Below, piece after piece: positions 16,614 to 24,374 of a DNA stretch of 64,000 bases. The stretch is from Chitinophaga sancti. GTDB taxonomy: Bacteria; Bacteroidota; Bacteroidia; Chitinophagales; Chitinophagaceae. The DNA is taken from NCBI RefSeq assembly GCF_034087045.1, contig NZ_CP139247.1, positions 2,258,001 to 2,322,000 of the forward strand, given 5' to 3'. The notes beneath the pieces are model-generated. The model saw only the letters and a program-made list of their open reading frames with translations. It did not search any database and was not told the origin of the DNA. Positions within the stretch are counted from its first letter, which is position 1. The number at the start of each line of letters is the position of its first letter. Position numbers and translations under genes: made by a program.

Positions 16614-16695
16614 GGGCAGGTTCCAGAGCGGCCAAATGGGGCGGACTGTAAATCCGCTGACTACGTCTTCACAGGTTCGAATCCTGTCCTGCCCA
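16614..16695 (+). tRNA. tRNA-Tyr (GTA)
   Basis: 82 nt with the long variable arm of class II tRNAs. Acceptor GGGCAGG/CCTGCCC, anticodon GTA in CGGACTGTAAATCCG, T-loop TTCGAAT. Confidence 0.93.
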
Positions 16696-16790
16696 CAAAG
16701 TGCAAATGTTCCGCCTTTGCCTAATAGCAATGGCGGAACAATTTTGTTAAGAGGAGAAGCTGAAGTGTGAGAGCGCCATAGCAATTAAAG

Positions 16791-16798
16791 AGTTCTTT
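16791..16798 (+). promoter_or_regulatory. boxA-like element AGTTCTTT, copy 2
   Basis: Second identical octamer, between tRNA-Tyr and tRNA-Gly. Confidence 0.35.
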
Positions 16799-16818
16799 CT
16801 GATATTATTTTAACAAAT

Positions 16819-16891
16819 GCGGGAGTAGCTCAGTTGGTAGAGCGACAGCCTTCCAAGCTGTAGGTCGCGGGTTCGAACCTCGTCTCCCGCT
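16819..16891 (+). tRNA. tRNA-Gly (TCC)
   Basis: 73 nt. Acceptor GCGGGAG/CTCCCGC, anticodon TCC in CAGCCTTCCAAGCTG, T-arm CGGGTTCGAACCTCG. Confidence 0.94.
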
Positions 16892-17051
16892 CATAGTTAA
16901 TTGCGAATTTGCTTCGTGATGGCCTTGAGCGGTAAGTTTTGCAGAAATATTACACTGTATCCGTTCAGGTAAAAAATCTCCAAAGCTTTATGAATATTGT
17001 TCGTCGTTCAAACTGGTTTTTTCAGAACCAGCAGGTTTGATGGGCAATAAA

Positions 17052-17059
17052 AGTTCTTT
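17052..17059 (+). promoter_or_regulatory. boxA-like element AGTTCTTT, copy 3
   Basis: Third identical octamer, 15 nt before the second tRNA-Thr. Confidence 0.35.
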
Positions 17060-17074
17060 AAAAGTAATTAGTAT

Positions 17075-17146
<72 letters not shown>

Positions 17147-17181
17147 CAAACGGATTCATTCAATAGTCCGGAATCCAACAT

Positions 17182-17259
17182 TTCGTTGTAGCTCAGTGGA
17201 AGAGCGGTTTCCGGTAAATGTGCCGGTAATGGTCATGAGTTCAATTCTCATCAACGGTA
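17182..17259 (+). pseudogene. Degenerate tRNA-Thr-like element
   Basis: Follows tRNA-Thr (GGT) by 35 nt. Its T-arm (GGTCATGAGTTCAATTCTCATCAAC) and D-arm (TAGCTCAGTGGAAGAGC) closely copy that gene, and five acceptor pairs (CGTTG/CAACG) survive. The anticodon arm is broken: instead of a 5-7-5 hairpin there is a direct repeat CCGGTAA-ATGTG-CCGGTAA, and the outer acceptor pairs mismatch. It looks like a duplicated tRNA-Thr that has decayed, or a tRNA-like leader element before tuf. Confidence 0.55.
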
Positions 17260-17328
17260 CAAGTTTGTAAAACCGTTTTAACAAAACACAATCAATACAA
17301 TCTTTACAAACCATCTAAAAAAAATACA

Positions 17329-18516
17329 ATGGCAAAAGAAACCTTTAAGCGGGATAAACCCCACGTAAACATTGGTACCATCGGCCACGTTGACCACGGT
17401 AAAACTACCTTAACTGCTGCCATTACAAATATTTTGGCAAGCAAGGGTCTGGCTGAGAAGAAAGGATATGATGAAATTGATGCCGCACCTGAAGAAAAGG
17501 AAAGAGGTATTACCATCAACACTGCACACGTAGAATACCAGACTGCAAGTCGTCACTATGCGCACGTTGACTGTCCAGGTCACGCTGACTATGTGAAGAA
17601 CATGATCACTGGTGCTGCGCAGATGGACGGTGCTATCCTGGTGGTTGCTGCTACAGATGGTCCAATGCCACAAACTAAAGAACACATCCTGCTCGCTCGT
17701 CAGGTAGGTGTACCTCGTATCGTTGTTTTCATGAACAAAGTTGACCTGGTAGACGATCCTGAACTGCTGGAACTGGTAGAACTGGAAATCCGCGAGCTGC
17801 TGAGCAAATATAACTACGATGGTGACAACACTCCAATCATCAAGGGTTCCGCTACAGGTGCTCTGGCTGGTGAAGAGAAATGGGTTGCTGCTGTAGAAGA
17901 GCTGATGAACTCTGTAGATGAGTACATTCCGCTGCCTCCTCGCCCAGTTGATATGCCTTTCCTGATGTCTGTAGAAGACGTTTTCTCTATCACAGGTCGT
18001 GGTACCGTTGCAACCGGTCGTATCGAACGTGGTCGTATCAAGGTGGGTGAACCAGTTGAAATCGTTGGTCTGATCGAAAAACCTCTTACTTCTACCTGTA
18101 CAGGTGTTGAAATGTTTAAGAAATTACTCGACGAAGGTGAAGCTGGTGACAACGCTGGTCTGCTGCTCCGTGGTATTGAAAAGAAAGATATCCGTCGTGG
18201 TATGGTTATCACTAAACCAGGTACTATCACTCCGCACACCGATTTCAAATGTGAAGTATACGTACTGAGCAAAGAAGAAGGTGGCCGTCACACTCCATTC
18301 TTCCAGAAATACCGTCCTCAGTTCTACTTCCGTACTACGGATGTAACTGGTGAGGTTGAACTGCCAGCTGGTGTTGAAATGGTTATGCCAGGTGATAACA
18401 TCGGTCTCGTGGTTAAGCTGATCGCTCCAATCGCTATGGAAAAAGGTCTGAAATTCGCTATCCGCGAAGGTGGACGTACCGTAGGTGCTGGTCAGGTTAC
18501 TGAAATCATCAAGTAA
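17329..18516 (+). CDS. tuf: Elongation factor Tu
   Basis: 395 aa. G1 GHVDHGKT (19-26), G2 region [14 protein letters not shown]3 DCPGHADY, G4 NKVD, then the two beta-barrel domains ending [11 protein letters not shown]. Delivers aminoacyl-tRNA to the ribosome. Co-transcribed with the upstream tRNAs, as is usual in Bacteroidota, and followed by tRNA-Trp, secE and nusG. Codon use is strongly biased, as expected for a highly expressed gene. Confidence 0.98.
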   Translation: MAKETFKRDKPHVNIGTIGHVDHGKTTLTAAITNILASKGLAEKKGYDEIDAAPEEKERGITINTAHVEYQTASRHYAHVDCPGHADYVKNMITGAAQMDGAILVVAATDGPMPQTKEHILLARQVGVPRIVVFMNKVDLVDDPELLELVELEIRELLSKYNYDGDNTPIIKGSATGALAGEEKWVAAVEELMNSVDEYIPLPPRPVDMPFLMSVEDVFSITGRGTVATGRIERGRIKVGEPVEIVGLIEKPLTSTCTGVEMFKKLLDEGEAGDNAGLLLRGIEKKDIRRGMVITKPGTITPHTDFKCEVYVLSKEEGGRHTPFFQKYRPQFYFRTTDVTGEVELPAGVEMVMPGDNIGLVVKLIAPIAMEKGLKFAIREGGRTVGAGQVTEIIK

Positions 18517-18533
18517 TCACTTTTTTCAGCATA

Positions 18534-18626
18534 AAAGCCATTAGCAATTCGCAAATTGCTAGCCGGTAATCAGATTTTTTAGTAAATTCGATTTCGGTGT
18601 GACATAAGCAAACTGCTAATGGCTTT
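18534..18626. repeat. Nested inverted repeats between tuf and tRNA-Trp
   Basis: Outer arms AAAGCCATTAGCA (18534-18546) and TGCTAATGGCTTT (18614-18626) match perfectly over 13 bp; an alternative local hairpin forms in TAGCAATTCGCAAATTGCTA. The outer pairing would bring the region ahead of tRNA-Trp into one long stem. Confidence 0.7.
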
Positions 18627-18630
18627 ATAC

Positions 18631-18701
18631 ACGGGCATAGTTCAATGGTAGAATAGAGGTCTCCAAAACCTTTGATCAGGGTTCGAATCCTTGTGCCCGT
18701 G
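18631..18701 (+). tRNA. tRNA-Trp (CCA)
   Basis: 71 nt. Acceptor ACGGGCA/TGCCCGT, anticodon CCA in AGGTCTCCAAAACCT, T-loop TTCGAAT. Lies between tuf and secE. Confidence 0.94.
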
Positions 18702-18722
18702 CAGTGTAAAATTGGTGAAAAG

Positions 18723-18770
18723 TGAAAGGTGAATTGTGAATTTCATTCGCCATTCGCTTTTCACCTTTCA
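18723..18770. repeat. Hairpin of GTGAA/TTCAC words before secE
   Basis: Arms TGAAAGGTGAA (18723-18733) and TTCACCTTTCA (18760-18770), 11 bp perfect, with further GTGAAT/ATTCGC echo words inside. Probably separates the tRNA from the secE message. Confidence 0.65.
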
Positions 18771-18797
18771 TGTTTTCAAACGGTTAATTTTAAACCA

Positions 18798-18989
18798 ATG
18801 AACAAGCTCAGAAACTATTTCCGGGAATCCTATCATGAACTGGTGCATAAAGTATCCTGGCCTAGCTGGCAGGAACTACAGTCCTCTACAATGGTTGTTC
18901 TAATCGCTACCGTGGTAATTACCCTTGTTGTATGGGGAATGGATGCCCTTTCTAACCTGGTGTTAACACAGTATTATAAAATGTTCTAA
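18798..18989 (+). CDS. secE: Preprotein translocase subunit SecE
   Basis: 63 aa from the ATG at 18798 (MNKLRNYFRESYHELVHKVSWPSWQEL); a longer frame reaching back to 18729 would translate the upstream hairpin and is not credible. One amphipathic helix with the SWPSW motif and one membrane helix (about 33-56). Holds the two halves of SecY together. The stop overlaps the nusG start (TAATG). Confidence 0.93.
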   Translation: MNKLRNYFRESYHELVHKVSWPSWQELQSSTMVVLIATVVITLVVWGMDALSNLVLTQYYKMF

Positions 18990-19582
18990 TGATGATAGAA
19001 GCATCCAATAACCCTGCAGAAGAAACAAATGTTCCGACCCAGGATACCAAATGGTATGTACTGAGAGTGGTGAGTGGAAAAGAAAAGAAGGTGAAAGAAT
19101 ACCTGGATATTGAGGTGCGCCGTTCCGATTGGGGAAATGTGATCACTCAGATCTTCTTACCTGTTGAGAAAGTGTATAAAGTACAGGCCGGTAAGAAAGT
19201 GATGCGCGAAAAGAACTTTTATCCCGGATATGTGATGATTGAAGCTATAGATGGTAAAATGAGTGACGAAGTCATCCAATCCATCCGCAACGTGTCCGGT
19301 GTGATTCACTTCCTTGGTAAAGAAAAGCCGATCGCTCTGCGTAAAGCTGAAGTAAATAAAATGTTAGGTAAGGTCGATGAACTGTCTGATAACGGACTGA
19401 CCATGAGCGAACCTTTCATCGTTGGTGAAACTATCAAGATTATCGACGGACCATTCAATGACTTTAATGGTATTATTGAAGAGGTGATCGAAGATAAGAA
19501 GAAGTTGAAGGTGACAGTAAAGATCTTTGGTCGCGCTACACCAGTGGAGTTGAACTTTATGCAGGTAGAAAAAATAAGCTAA
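18989..19582 (+). CDS. nusG: Transcription termination/antitermination protein NusG
   Basis: 197 aa. NGN domain with KWYVLRVVSGKEKKVKEYL and NFYPGYVMIEA, then a KOW domain GETIKIIDGPFNDFNGIIEEV (about 142-165). Binds RNA polymerase and links it to ribosomes or Rho. Translationally coupled to secE. In most bacteria rplK follows directly; here a strong terminator and an 8.9-kb insertion intervene. Confidence 0.95.
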   Translation: MMIEASNNPAEETNVPTQDTKWYVLRVVSGKEKKVKEYLDIEVRRSDWGNVITQIFLPVEKVYKVQAGKKVMREKNFYPGYVMIEAIDGKMSDEVIQSIRNVSGVIHFLGKEKPIALRKAEVNKMLGKVDELSDNGLTMSEPFIVGETIKIIDGPFNDFNGIIEEVIEDKKKLKVTVKIFGRATPVELNFMQVEKIS

Positions 19583-19604
19583 AGATTTTAGGTTTTTTAA
19601 TAGG

Positions 19605-19635
19605 AGCCGTTCCGAAAGGGGCGGCTTTTTTTTGT
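19605..19635 (+). terminator. nusG terminator
   Basis: Stem AGCCGTTCC/GGGGCGGCT (19605-19613 and 19618-19626) capped by a GAAA tetraloop and followed by nine Ts. It closes the tuf-secE-nusG unit. Confidence 0.92.
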
Positions 19636-19739
19636 TTATAAGAATTTAAAGTGATTTTAAGAGGTTTTGGCACCTATGGCGCCACCATCTTTTAATCCTA
19701 TTATAATGCCAATTCCCTCCCCACCCCGGTACTTATCGG

Positions 19740-19747
19740 TACCTTTG
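19740..19747 (+). promoter_or_regulatory. -7 box (TACCTTTG) 4 nt before the response regulator start
   Basis: Reads TACCTTTG-CCAT-GTG. Transcription should start at about the GTG, so a leaderless mRNA is likely. The ATG that overlaps this GTG is out of frame and hits a stop at once. Confidence 0.5.
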
Positions 19748-19751
19748 CCAT

Positions 19752-20432
19752 GTGAAGATACTACTGATAGAAGATGAGCCCAAAGTCGCCGCTTTCATCA
19801 AAAAAGGACTGGAAGAAGACCAACACCAGGTGGAAGTAGCTTACGATGGCGAAATCGGGCATAAAGCAATCATGCAGCACGATTACGATGTGATCATCAT
19901 GGATGTGATGCTCCCCTACATGAACGGCCTGCAATTGAGCAAAAGCATCCGTGAACAAGGCATCCGTACCCCCGTGCTCATGCTCACTGCCCTCAATACT
20001 ACCCCCGACATCGTAGATGGCCTCAACTCCGGCGCAGACGACTACCTCGCCAAACCATTTCACTTCAGTGAACTCCTGGCCAGAACAAACGCCCTGCACC
20101 GCCGTACCGCCGACTTCAAAGCCGCTACCACCAAACTCACCTTCATGGACCTCATCCTGGACCTGGACACCAAAACAGCCACCCGGGAAAACAAAGAAAT
20201 CATCCTCACCGCCAAGGAATACGCTTTGTTAGAACTCTTCATGAATAACTGCAATAAAGTCCTCTCCCGCGCATACATCGCCCAAACTGTATGGGGACTG
20301 GACTTCGACAGCGGTACCAACACTATTGATGTATATATCAACTACCTCCGCAATAAAATTGAAAAAGGATTTTCTGGCGATCGCTTAATTCACACCGTAG
20401 TCGGCATGGGGTACGTGATGAAGATGAAATAA
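19752..20432 (+). CDS. OmpR/PhoB-type response regulator, metal-efflux associated
   Basis: 226 aa, GTG start. Receiver domain with the acidic pair ED (8-9), phospho-acceptor D51 (VIIMDVMLP) and K102-region (LAKPFHF); winged-helix DNA-binding domain with DSGTNTIDVYINYLRNKIEKGF and the ending HTVVGMGYVMKMK. It pairs with the sensor kinase downstream and, by position, controls the TolC-HlyD-CusA efflux genes (CusR-like role, inferred). Its last 25 codons are repeated just after the stop codon. Confidence 0.92.
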   Translation: MKILLIEDEPKVAAFIKKGLEEDQHQVEVAYDGEIGHKAIMQHDYDVIIMDVMLPYMNGLQLSKSIREQGIRTPVLMLTALNTTPDIVDGLNSGADDYLAKPFHFSELLARTNALHRRTADFKAATTKLTFMDLILDLDTKTATRENKEIILTAKEYALLELFMNNCNKVLSRAYIAQTVWGLDFDSGTNTIDVYINYLRNKIEKGFSGDRLIHTVVGMGYVMKMK

Positions 20433-20523
20433 GTGAGATTAAAATATAATTGAAAAAGGATTCTCAGGCGACCGCTTAATACACACCGTAGTCGGCATGG
20501 GATACGTGATGAAGATGAAATAA
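20357..20523 (+). repeat. Tandem duplication of the response-regulator 3' end
   Basis: Copy 1 (20357-20432) is the end of the gene; copy 2 (20448-20523) is 76 nt long, offset by 91 nt, with five substitutions. All five fall in third codon positions and leave the encoded peptide (IEKGFSGDRLIHTVVGMGY...) and stop codon unchanged. Confidence 0.95.
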
Positions 20524-20531
20524 ACGTGATT

Positions 20532-21893
20532 ATGAAGATACGTCACCGACTGGCATTGCAGTTTACCGTTCTATCAGGTTGCATCCTGCTGGTCATTTTC
20601 GTGCTCGTATACCTCCTGTTGCAAAACTATGTGAATAACACCTTTTTTAGCCAGCTGGAAGACCGTGCCCTCATCACTGCACAGGTATTCCTGGAAAAAG
20701 ATGAACTGGCCAAAAAGAAGTGGAAAGACATCGAAAAGAAATACATACAGACCATCCCCGGCGAAGATGGTATGATCTACGATGAAGAAAACCAACCTGT
20801 ATTTATTGAACCCGGTGCCCTCCACATACCACCTGCCGTTATCCAGGCAGTTCGCTACCATAAAAAGTACCGTTTCCATTATAAAGGTAAACCCGCTGTA
20901 GGGCTTTATTATTCAGACAACCAGGGGAACTTTGTCATTTTCGTCACCGCCGGCAACGAAGCGGGGCAGGCACAATTGATGCATAACCTCTGGATATTAG
21001 GGGGCACATTTGCACTCGGCATGCTCATGGTATTTGTAATCGGGCAGTGGTTCTCCTATCGTGCATTGCGCCCCATCAATTTCATTAACAGACAGGTAAA
21101 AAATATCCGGGCCTCTAACCTGCATGCCCGTGTGAAAAAGAGCCGTAATGAAGATGAAATCGATGAACTGGCCAGTAATTTTAATGACCTGCTGGAACAC
21201 CTGGAAAAAGCATTTCACATGCAGCAATCCTTTGTCTCCAATGCATCGCATGAGTTACGTACACCATTGACAGCTATTATTACAGAGCTGGAAGTCATTC
21301 TCCAAAAACAAAGAAATCAGGAAGACTATATGAAAACATTGCGCTCTGTACTGGATGAATCAGCCAAACTGAAAACCATCACCAATGGACTGCTGGAGCT
21401 CACCCAGGCCGATAAAGATGCCCATGCAGGCAAAGAACATATCAGACTGGACGAACTGCTGTGGGACCTGCGGGAAGAATGGGCCGGAAAACATCCGGAA
21501 CAGTTACTCAATATGCAGATGTTGCAATTGCCTGAAGATGCTACCAGACTGGAAATAACAGGGAACAGAGAGTTGCTGGTACTGGCTATCAAAAATATCA
21601 TCAAGAATGCCTTTAAGTTCTCCGGCAATCAACCTGTGGATTGCACCCTGGATTGTCAGGAAGAGCAATTGTTAATAACAATCACGGATAGTGGAATCGG
21701 TATATCACCCGAAGATGCAGAACGTATTTTTATGCCACTCTTCAGGGCAAATAATGCACGTATCTATCCCGGTTTTGGCATCGGCTTATCGATGGCACAA
21801 AAGATCATCCAGGCACACAATGGACACATCAGTGTGAGCAGTGAACCCGGCGACGGCAGCACATTTAACGTTTCCTTCACGATTCACCATTAA
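20532..21893 (+). CDS. HAMP-domain sensor histidine kinase (CusS-like)
   Basis: 453 aa from the ATG at 20532; a GTG two codons earlier is possible. Helix 1 (about 10-32), periplasmic sensor of about 120 residues, helix 2 (about 153-176), HAMP linker, dimerisation box with the phospho-acceptor H240 (SNASHELRTPLTA), N box NIIKNAFKFS, G1 DSGIGISPED and G2 GFGIGLSMA. Forms a two-component system with the upstream regulator. Placed directly before a CusA-type efflux operon, so the stimulus is probably a metal ion, though no metal site is evident in the sensor. Confidence 0.9.
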   Translation: MKIRHRLALQFTVLSGCILLVIFVLVYLLLQNYVNNTFFSQLEDRALITAQVFLEKDELAKKKWKDIEKKYIQTIPGEDGMIYDEENQPVFIEPGALHIPPAVIQAVRYHKKYRFHYKGKPAVGLYYSDNQGNFVIFVTAGNEAGQAQLMHNLWILGGTFALGMLMVFVIGQWFSYRALRPINFINRQVKNIRASNLHARVKKSRNEDEIDELASNFNDLLEHLEKAFHMQQSFVSNASHELRTPLTAIITELEVILQKQRNQEDYMKTLRSVLDESAKLKTITNGLLELTQADKDAHAGKEHIRLDELLWDLREEWAGKHPEQLLNMQMLQLPEDATRLEITGNRELLVLAIKNIIKNAFKFSGNQPVDCTLDCQEEQLLITITDSGIGISPEDAERIFMPLFRANNARIYPGFGIGLSMAQKIIQAHNGHISVSSEPGDGSTFNVSFTIHH

Positions 21894-21978
21894 ATCTAAT
21901 GGGTTTTTAATTTACCTCTAACGGCCCCCTAATAACAGCGTTGCAACTTTACATGCGTTAAAAATCTCTGAAACGATC

Positions 21979-23265
21979 ATGTATTTGAAACGGGTATTAT
22001 TCCTCTTCCTATATCTCGCAGCCATGCTGCCTGTAGCTGAAGCGCAGACAGATACTGTACGGTATGCGCTGCCGGATGCTGAAAAGGTTTTTCTTGAAAA
22101 TAATCTGTCACTGCTGGCAGGGAAACTGGAAATCCCTATAGTAGAAGCAAAGATCCTGCAGGCAAGAGCATGGCCCAATCCCAACCTGTCTATCGGCGAC
22201 ATCCAGTTTTATACCAATGGTACGACCGCATCTGCGCCTCCGCTATTTGGTAATTTCTGGAGAGACAGAACATTCAGCGCACAACTGGAACAACTGATTT
22301 ATACCGCACGCAAGCGAAAGAAAAATATTGACCTGGAATCCCGCAACAAAGACCTCGCGGCAAGCAATTTCATGGACTTGCTACAATCATTGAAAGCTGA
22401 CTTCAGGCAAACAGAAGCCTCTTTACTATATCTGCAACAGATACAGGGCGATCAGTTATTTCAGTTAGGCGTTGTGAATACTTTATTAAGGGCACAAGAG
22501 GCCATGCTGAAGCAGGGAAATATTTCACAAACTGAAATGTACCGTATCAAAGCTTTACAGATCTCCCTGCACTCGGATATCAATGAAACACACGAAGACC
22601 TGACGGCACAGCAGGAACACCTGAAAAACTTACTGGCGCTGAACTCAAATGTGTACCTGGTATTGAACGATCCAATACCTACTTCAGATATGGTCACTGA
22701 ATTGGAGCAACATCCTTTGCAGGAATTACTCACACAGGCTACACAACACAATGCTGGTATCATGGCCGCACAGCAACAAAAACAGGTGAGTGTAGCTGCA
22801 TTGACTGTAGAAAAAGCAAACAGGGTGCCTGACCTGAGCCTCAATGTAAATTATGACAGAGCAGGTAATGATCAGCTCAACTTTATGGGTGCCGGTGTCT
22901 CTATGGATCTGCCATTTTTCAACAGGAATAAAGGCAATATCAAAGCGGCACAACTGGCGGTACAACAAAGTGATCTGTTAGAGAAAAATAAGATCACAGA
23001 AGTGAATAATGCGGTGGTAAAAGAATGGACAGACCTGCACAAAGCGATTGGTTTGTATGAAAGTATTGACACCGACTACCTGGATAAACTCGATACTATG
23101 GTAGAAGGCATCAGCCGCAACTTCGTGAGCCGGAATATAAGTCTGCTGGAATTTCTTGATTTCTTCAGCTCATTCCGCGACAGCAGGCAGCAATACTATG
23201 CTGCAATCAGGAACATCAGTATGAAAAAGGCGACGCTTAATTACTTAACCGGAACGGAGCTATAA
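21979..23265 (+). CDS. TolC family outer membrane efflux protein
   Basis: 428 aa with a signal peptide (residues 1-22, ending VAEA). Long helical stretches and the paired repeat pattern of TolC/CusC proteins (ADFRQTEASLLYLQQIQGDQLFQLG and LNVNYDRAGNDQLNFMGAGVSMDLPFFNRNKGNIKAAQLAVQQ). Forms the outer-membrane duct of the efflux pump encoded by the next two genes (10-bp and 1-bp gaps). Confidence 0.9.
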   Translation: MYLKRVLFLFLYLAAMLPVAEAQTDTVRYALPDAEKVFLENNLSLLAGKLEIPIVEAKILQARAWPNPNLSIGDIQFYTNGTTASAPPLFGNFWRDRTFSAQLEQLIYTARKRKKNIDLESRNKDLAASNFMDLLQSLKADFRQTEASLLYLQQIQGDQLFQLGVVNTLLRAQEAMLKQGNISQTEMYRIKALQISLHSDINETHEDLTAQQEHLKNLLALNSNVYLVLNDPIPTSDMVTELEQHPLQELLTQATQHNAGIMAAQQQKQVSVAALTVEKANRVPDLSLNVNYDRAGNDQLNFMGAGVSMDLPFFNRNKGNIKAAQLAVQQSDLLEKNKITEVNNAVVKEWTDLHKAIGLYESIDTDYLDKLDTMVEGISRNFVSRNISLLEFLDFFSSFRDSRQQYYAAIRNISMKKATLNYLTGTEL

Positions 23266-23275
23266 ACAACGCATT

Positions 23276-24373
23276 ATGTACCGTATATTTTACATAGGAC
23301 TGGCCATGGTATTAATATCAGCCTGTCACAATTCTACCTCTACCGCTATCACCACTACGCAGGAGGAAAATACCTGCATTATTTCTCCCAGCCTGAAAAA
23401 GCTGATTCAGTTAACACCGCTGTCAGAGGCTCCGGTACACGGAGAGCTGGAACTGACCGGGAGTGTGAGTTATGATCAGGATCACCTGTACCATTATCAA
23501 TCACTGGCCAGTGGTGTAGTAAGAGACGTGCGTTTTAACCTCGGTGATTATGTCACCAAAGGACAGGTATTGGCCGAAATAAAAACGACAGAATTAAGTG
23601 ATCAATCTGCGGGGCTTCACAAAGCAGAAGCTGCGCTTGCACTGGCAGAAAGACAATTGAGAGCGACGACCAGTCTGCACGACGATGGCATTGCATCTGA
23701 CAAGGAATTGCTGGAAGCACAGAATGAAGTGGCCGCAGATAATCTGGAAATTAACAGGATCAAGGAAACCCTCACTATACAGGGGGGCAGTGTGGATAAA
23801 GGGGTATTACTGATACATGCGCCTATGAGTGGTGATATAGTGGCGAAGAAAATGACTACCGGCTATCAGGTGAATGCGGGTGATGATGATCTGTTTATCA
23901 TTTCTGACCTGAAGCGGGTGTGGGTCATGGCAAATGTATATGCGGCACAGTTAGGTATGGTGAAAGCGGGGCAGGAAGTAGCGATCAGTACCACTGCTTA
24001 TCCGGGAAAAGTATTTACAGGCAGGATCGCCCGTCTTTCCAACATCTTTGATCCGGAAGAAAAAGTAATGAAAGCAGTGGTGGAAATTGACAATGCCAAT
24101 CTGGAATTAAAGCCGGATATGATGGTGAGTGTGAATGTACATATGAGCACAAATGAACAGGCGCTGGCAGTGCCACTGGATGCCGTAATCTTTGATGATG
24201 ATAACTACCATGTAATAGCTTATCACAGTGACTGCGATGTACGTGAACTGACCATTAATCCGCTGTCGCACGATAAGCAGTATTATTATGTGAAAGAGGA
24301 TGTACTGCACAAAGGTGATACCATCATCAGTCGCAACCAGTTATTGATCTATAATCAGCTGAAAGGAAGATAG
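23276..24373 (+). CDS. RND efflux periplasmic adaptor (HlyD/CusB family) lipoprotein
   Basis: 365 aa. Lipoprotein signal with lipobox ISAC (C17). Barrel-sandwich/lipoyl half motifs (SLASGVVRDVRFNLGDYVTKGQVLAEI and DKGVLLIHAPMSGDIVAKKMTTGYQVNAGDD) flank a coiled hairpin of about 60 residues; the beta-barrel follows. Bridges the inner-membrane RND pump and TolC protein. It lacks the Met-rich N-terminus of E. coli CusB, so metal specificity cannot be read. Confidence 0.9.
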   Translation: MYRIFYIGLAMVLISACHNSTSTAITTTQEENTCIISPSLKKLIQLTPLSEAPVHGELELTGSVSYDQDHLYHYQSLASGVVRDVRFNLGDYVTKGQVLAEIKTTELSDQSAGLHKAEAALALAERQLRATTSLHDDGIASDKELLEAQNEVAADNLEINRIKETLTIQGGSVDKGVLLIHAPMSGDIVAKKMTTGYQVNAGDDDLFIISDLKRVWVMANVYAAQLGMVKAGQEVAISTTAYPGKVFTGRIARLSNIFDPEEKVMKAVVEIDNANLELKPDMMVSVNVHMSTNEQALAVPLDAVIFDDDNYHVIAYHSDCDVRELTINPLSHDKQYYYVKEDVLHKGDTIISRNQLLIYNQLKGR

Positions 24374-24374
24374 T

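Noticed and set aside
20448..20523. Second regulator tail as a separate small gene
   Set aside because: It has no start codon or upstream half; it is only the last 25 codons of the regulator repeated.
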